Shown here: positions 30,802-33,168 of the stretch, in pieces
Layout of the letters: each line of letters opens with the position of its first letter
Numbering within the stretch: position 1 is the stretch's first letter
Translations under genes and position numbers: made by a program
The notes under the pieces: generated by a model
What the model was told of the DNA's origin: nothing
The model's database searches: none
What the model saw: the letters and a program-made list of their open reading frames with translations, nothing else
Assembly: GCA_040307715.1 (NCBI GenBank)
Contig: JAWRJC010000143.1
Location: 1 to 33,168, forward strand
DNA from: RUG13615 sp040307715
GTDB taxonomy: Bacteria; Bacillota; Clostridia; Peptostreptococcales; Anaerovoracaceae
DNA length: 33,168 bases
Direction: 5' to 3'

Positions 30802-30978
30802 ATGATCGAAAAAGAACATATCGACCGCATCAATGAACTGGCTGCACTTGCCAAACAGCGGGAACTGACCGAGGAGGAACTTGCCGAGAGGGCAGTGCTC
30901 CGCCGCGCGTATATCGACGCGATCAAAGGCAGTCTCAGAGTGCATCTGGAGTCCATTGAGATCGTGGAGGAAGAATAA
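30802..30978 (+). CDS. DUF896 small protein (YnzC-like)
   Basis: This 58-aa protein opens MIEKEHIDRINELAALAKQR and continues with ELTEEELAERAVLRRAYIDA, the DUF896 signature seen in Bacillus YnzC. YnzC-type proteins are small helical proteins without a settled role; the Bacillus one is in the SOS regulon. Here it stops soon after the helical pair and lacks the basic tail of the Bacillus protein. AGGAGG at 30785-30790 is 11 nt before the ATG, a little long, and there is no other usable start in frame. It has its own strong promoter and its own terminator, so it is monocistronic and probably well expressed. Confidence 0.88.
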   Translation: MIEKEHIDRINELAALAKQRELTEEELAERAVLRRAYIDAIKGSLRVHLESIEIVEEE

Positions 30979-31006
30979 AGCCGCACAGATTTGTGCGACT
31001 TTTTTC
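30978..31006 (+). terminator. Terminator of the DUF896 gene
   Basis: CGCACA (30982-30987) pairs with TGTGCG (30992-30997), and AAG with CTT across one mismatch, followed by seven T. It overlaps the stop codon of the gene. Confidence 0.88.
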
Positions 31007-31013
31007 TTTTTGC

Positions 31014-31066
31014 TTGTAAATCCTACTAAAATGGTATATTATTCTATTAACCTATAAAGATATAGG
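31014..31066 (+). promoter_or_regulatory. Promoter and dyad elements ahead of nifS-nifU
   Basis: TTGTAA (31014-31019), a 17-nt spacer and TATTAT (31037-31042) form a plausible sigma-A promoter. TACTAAAATGGTA (31024-31036, dyad TAC/GTA) lies in the spacer. The perfect dyad CCTATA/TATAGG (31051-31056 with 31061-31066) lies just after the start of transcription. These suggest control by a repressor, possibly Rrf2/IscR-like. No such regulator gene is in the window. Confidence 0.6.
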
Positions 31067-31092
31067 GAATAAAGGCGAGGAGAAAGGAAAGA

Positions 31093-32262
31093 ATGAAACA
31101 GATATATCTTGATTATTCTGCAACGACGCCTGTGAAGCCGGAAGTGCTGGAGGAGATGATCCCGTACTTCACCGAATACTATGGCAATCCATCGAGCCTG
31201 TACGATCTGTCGTATCCGTCGAAGGATGCGATCGCAAAGGCGCGCGGGCAGGTGGCGTCGCTGATCAACTGTGATCCGGCAGAATTGTTTTTTACATCCT
31301 GCGGCAGCGAGAGCGACAACTGGGTGTTGTTCGGTGTCGCGGATGCACAGCGAAAGAAGGGCGGACATATCATTACGACCTCGATCGAGCACCACGCGAT
31401 CCTGCACACCGGCGATTACCAGAGAAAACACGGGCTGGATGTGACGTATCTGCTGGTCGACGAGAAAGGGTTCATCACACCGGATGTGCTGGAAGCGGCG
31501 ATCCGGCCGGATACTGTTCTGATCTCCATCATGTATGTCAACAACGAGGTCGGTACGGTCCAGAACATCAAAGAACTGGCGGAGATCGCCCGTGCGCACG
31601 GCATCACGTTCCATACGGACGCGGTGCAGGCGCTCGGCAACGTGAACTGCGATGTACAGGAACTGGGCGTCGATCTGATGTCGATGTCCGCGCACAAGAT
31701 CTACGGGCCGAAGGGGGTCGGCGCACTTTATATCAGAAAGGGCACCCGGATCAGCAATTATCTGCACGGCGGCGCGCAGGAAAGCAAACACCGCGCAGGA
31801 ACGGAGAATGTGCCCGGGATCGTCGGATTCGGCAAAGCTGCCGAACTGGCCAAAGATCATTTTGAGGAACACGTGGCGCACAGCAGCAGTCTGCGCGATT
31901 ACTTCGTGGATCGCGTGCTCAGCGAGATCCCGCACACATACCTCAACGGGAGCCGGGAACACAGGCATCCGGGGAACGCAAACATCACCTTTGAATACAT
32001 CGAGGGGGAATCGATCCTGCTGCTGCTCAACTACTACGGCATCTGTGTTTCCACCGGGTCGGCCTGCAGTTCGGCTTCTCTCACGCCGAGCCACGTGCTG
32101 TCCGCGATGGGCATCCCGCCGGAGATCATTCACGGAACGATCCGGTTCACGGTCGGCGATATGACGACCAAAGAAGACCTGGATTACACCGTTGACAAAC
32201 TGAAGGAGGTCGTCGGAAGGCTTCGGGAGATCTCAGCAGTCAGTGAAGAGAAAGGATGGTAA
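31093..32262 (+). CDS. nifS: Cysteine desulfurase, NifS/IscS type
   Basis: This PLP enzyme takes sulfur from cysteine for iron-sulfur cluster building. The 389-aa protein has the PLP lysine in SMSAHKIYGPKG (Lys202) and the PLP-binding region TTSIEHHAIL. The mobile catalytic cysteine lies in STGSACSSASL (Cys325), on the long loop of the NifS/IscS group rather than the SufS type. The conserved NPSSxH motif reads NPSSLYDLS, with Tyr for His. It is followed after 4 nt by the scaffold gene nifU, so this is the two-gene ISC-type module of Clostridia. GGAGAAAGGA precedes the ATG. It could also serve tRNA thiolation, but mnmA is not adjacent. Confidence 0.95.
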   Translation: MKQIYLDYSATTPVKPEVLEEMIPYFTEYYGNPSSLYDLSYPSKDAIAKARGQVASLINCDPAELFFTSCGSESDNWVLFGVADAQRKKGGHIITTSIEHHAILHTGDYQRKHGLDVTYLLVDEKGFITPDVLEAAIRPDTVLISIMYVNNEVGTVQNIKELAEIARAHGITFHTDAVQALGNVNCDVQELGVDLMSMSAHKIYGPKGVGALYIRKGTRISNYLHGGAQESKHRAGTENVPGIVGFGKAAELAKDHFEEHVAHSSSLRDYFVDRVLSEIPHTYLNGSREHRHPGNANITFEYIEGESILLLLNYYGICVSTGSACSSASLTPSHVLSAMGIPPEIIHGTIRFTVGDMTTKEDLDYTVDKLKEVVGRLREISAVSEEKGW

Positions 32263-32266
32263 TACA

Positions 32267-32698
32267 ATGAAAATGTACAACGATACGGTCATCGAGCACT
32301 TCATGAATCCGCACAACGTCGGCGAGATCGAAAATGCGGACGGCGAGGGGATCTACGGCAGCCCGGTCTGCGGCGACATGATGAAGATGACGATAAGCGT
32401 GGATGAGAACGACATCATCACAGACTGCAAATTCAAAACATTCGGCTGCGGCAGTGCCATCGCGAGTTCATCGATCGCGACGGACATGATCATCGGTATG
32501 ACGGTCGAAGAAGCGCTCAAGCTGACGAACGAGGAAATCATCGAAGCACTCGGCGGTCTGCCTGCGATCAAGATCCACTGTTCGGTGCTGGCGGATACCG
32601 CTATCAAGATGGCGATCTACGACTACGCGCAGAAGAATGGCAAAACGTATCAAGGTCTGGAAGGGTTCGATCCCAACCAGACGGAAGATGACCATTGA
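32267..32698 (+). CDS. nifU: Iron-sulfur cluster scaffold protein, NifU-N/IscU type
   Basis: This 143-aa scaffold receives sulfur from NifS and builds [2Fe-2S] or [4Fe-4S] clusters. The three cluster cysteines are Cys35 (GSPVCGD), Cys61 (KTFGCGSAIASSS) and Cys105 (KIHCSVLA), and Asp37 is the conserved acidic residue. It contains only the NifU N-terminal domain, the form common in Clostridia. The start at 32267 follows AAAGGA; an in-frame ATG at 32273 (MYNDT) gives the more usual IscU-like N-terminus and is possible, and an upstream frame inside nifS is not used. It ends the operon, with the hairpin at 32742-32770 behind it. Confidence 0.95.
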   Translation: MKMYNDTVIEHFMNPHNVGEIENADGEGIYGSPVCGDMMKMTISVDENDIITDCKFKTFGCGSAIASSSIATDMIIGMTVEEALKLTNEEIIEALGGLPAIKIHCSVLADTAIKMAIYDYAQKNGKTYQGLEGFDPNQTEDDH

Positions 32699-32741
32699 GG
32701 AAATACCGGACACATACTCCTTACTCTCGTGTCATACAAAA

Positions 32742-32770
32742 GAAAGGGCGGCATAAAGTGCCGTCCTTTC
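32742..32770. terminator. Terminator between nifU and the ferredoxin-fusion gene
   Basis: GAAAGGGCGGCA (32742-32753) pairs with TGCCGTCCTTTC (32759-32770) with one G-T pair across a 5-nt loop. The T tract is better on the minus strand (TTTCTTTT), where it would end the gene stopping at 32830. On the plus strand it lies 43 nt after nifU. Confidence 0.78.
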
Positions 32771-32829
32771 GCTGTTGATTGCTGTTCGGCATTTCTTGAT
32801 CGCGAAATGCGTTTTCGTTCGTGACCGAT

Positions 32830-33168
32830 CTACAGCAGAATGATCGCGCGCATCGGACAGACCGGTCCGCAGTATCCGCATTTCAGGCATTTGCTCTGAT
32901 CGATCTCAGCCAGACCATCCGCGCCCCAGTGGATGGCTTTGCTGCTGCAGCGTTTGATGCAGCGGCCGCAGCCGATGCAGTCGCTCTTTTCGACGATCAT
33001 TCTTTTCTTTGAAATGTCCGGTTCATAATTGTCCGGGAGGGTGCCTTCGAAGTACGCGATGGCTTTGTCGATCTCGTCTGTTGACGACAGACCGATCATG
33101 ACGGCGGCATTGCCGGGGATCTGCGATGCGTAATCGAGACACTTCACGTAGTCTTTTGTGAGGTTGCC
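32830..33168 (-). CDS. Aldo/keto reductase-like protein with C-terminal ferredoxin domain, partial
   Basis: Only the last 112 codons are inside the window; the frame runs on through the right edge, so the GTG at 33147 is probably internal. The visible N-terminal part (CLDYASQIPGNAAVMIGLSSTDEIDKAIAYF) matches the last barrel strands of aldo/keto reductases, where the cofactor-phosphate segment is (V)xxG(x)S. The C-terminal part carries two [4Fe-4S] motifs, CIGCGRCIKRC followed by Ser-Ser rather than Pro, and CLKCGYCGPVCP. Such AKR-ferredoxin fusions are common in anaerobes and may move electrons between NAD(P)H and an FeS partner. The substrate is unknown. It is convergent with nifU. Confidence 0.82.
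   Translation of the reverse strand, partial: GNLTKDYVKCLDYASQIPGNAAVMIGLSSTDEIDKAIAYFEGTLPDNYEPDISKKRMIVEKSDCIGCGRCIKRCSSKAIHWGADGLAEIDQSKCLKCGYCGPVCPMRAIILL

Noticed and set aside
32790..32829. A CGCGAAA/TTTTCG-like repeat and GATC pair as a possible regulatory dyad.
   Set aside because: Pairing is short and imperfect and lies downstream of both convergent genes, where an operator is unlikely.
1..33168. CRISPR arrays, insertion sequences, prophage, tRNA genes, toxin-antitoxin pairs, defence islands.
   Set aside because: I looked on both strands and saw no spaced direct repeats, transposase or phage genes, tRNA-like cloverleaf with CCA context, or paired small toxin-antitoxin genes.

Overview
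The window reads as chromosomal DNA of an anaerobic, GC-rich member of the Bacillota, most likely class Clostridia. The signs are a T-box leader, DeoR-type regulation, a ferredoxin-dependent 2-oxoacid oxidoreductase, a clostridial-type aspartate carbamoyltransferase with a separate PyrI, a TQXA/SpaA/VaFE surface protein with a sortase signal, a NifS/NifU pair, and strong Shine-Dalgarno sites with sigma-A promoters. I saw no tRNA, rRNA, CRISPR array, insertion sequence or phage gene. Most of the window is ordinary core genome; the accessory-looking parts are the kinase/TRAP locus and the surface protein.

Layout. (1) 1-4076: the end of a de novo pyrimidine operon, pyrK(partial)-pyrD-pyrF-pyrE-pyrB-pyrI. 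(2) 4085-7516: a promoter, a T-box riboswitch (specifier read as AUC, isoleucine) and a four-gene operon (gamma, delta, alpha, beta) for a POR/VOR-type 2-oxoacid:ferredoxin oxidoreductase, closed by a two-way terminator. (3) 7534-14336: a DeoR-family regulator divergent from a locus with a GlpK-like FGGY kinase, a TRAP transporter (P, Q, M) and an ornithine-cyclodeaminase-family protein. The substrate is not evident. (4) 14354-16400, minus strand: deoD, a DUF937 protein with a repeat tail, and rpsT. (5) 16540-21763: lepA, a PutP-type sodium symporter, a D-2-hydroxyacid dehydrogenase and a LysE-family exporter. (6) 21803-27206: rplU with a leader RNA, rpmA, obgE, an HD-domain protein and two radical-SAM-system genes (TIGR03960 and DUF2344 types). 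(7) 27233-30681: comEA and a large sortase-anchored surface protein. (8) 30746-32698: a DUF896 small protein, then nifS-nifU. (9) 32830-33168, minus strand: the C-terminus of an aldo/keto-reductase-like protein fused to a two-cluster ferredoxin domain.

How the parts work together. The T-box would make the oxidoreductase rise when tRNA-Ile is uncharged. That suits an enzyme interconverting branched-chain 2-oxoacids and acyl-CoAs rather than a housekeeping pyruvate oxidase. The DeoR locus looks like a self-contained uptake-and-catabolism unit: the regulator probably binds the 17-bp palindrome and related repeats in the divergent intergenic region, the TRAP system imports the substrate, and the kinase and the reductase-like protein process it or related compounds.

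The most interesting points are the isoleucine T-box on the oxidoreductase operon, the orphan kinase/TRAP/OCD locus whose kinase has altered glycerol-site residues, the absence of the Prp protease gene together with an L27 lacking the cleavable N-terminal extension, an L21 with a helical C-terminal add-on domain, and several very compact regulatory layouts. These are two -35 boxes overlapping in a 10-bp element between rpsT and lepA, and two promoters embedded in terminator-like hairpins before rplU and comEA. I did not find a clearly new defence or mobile system.
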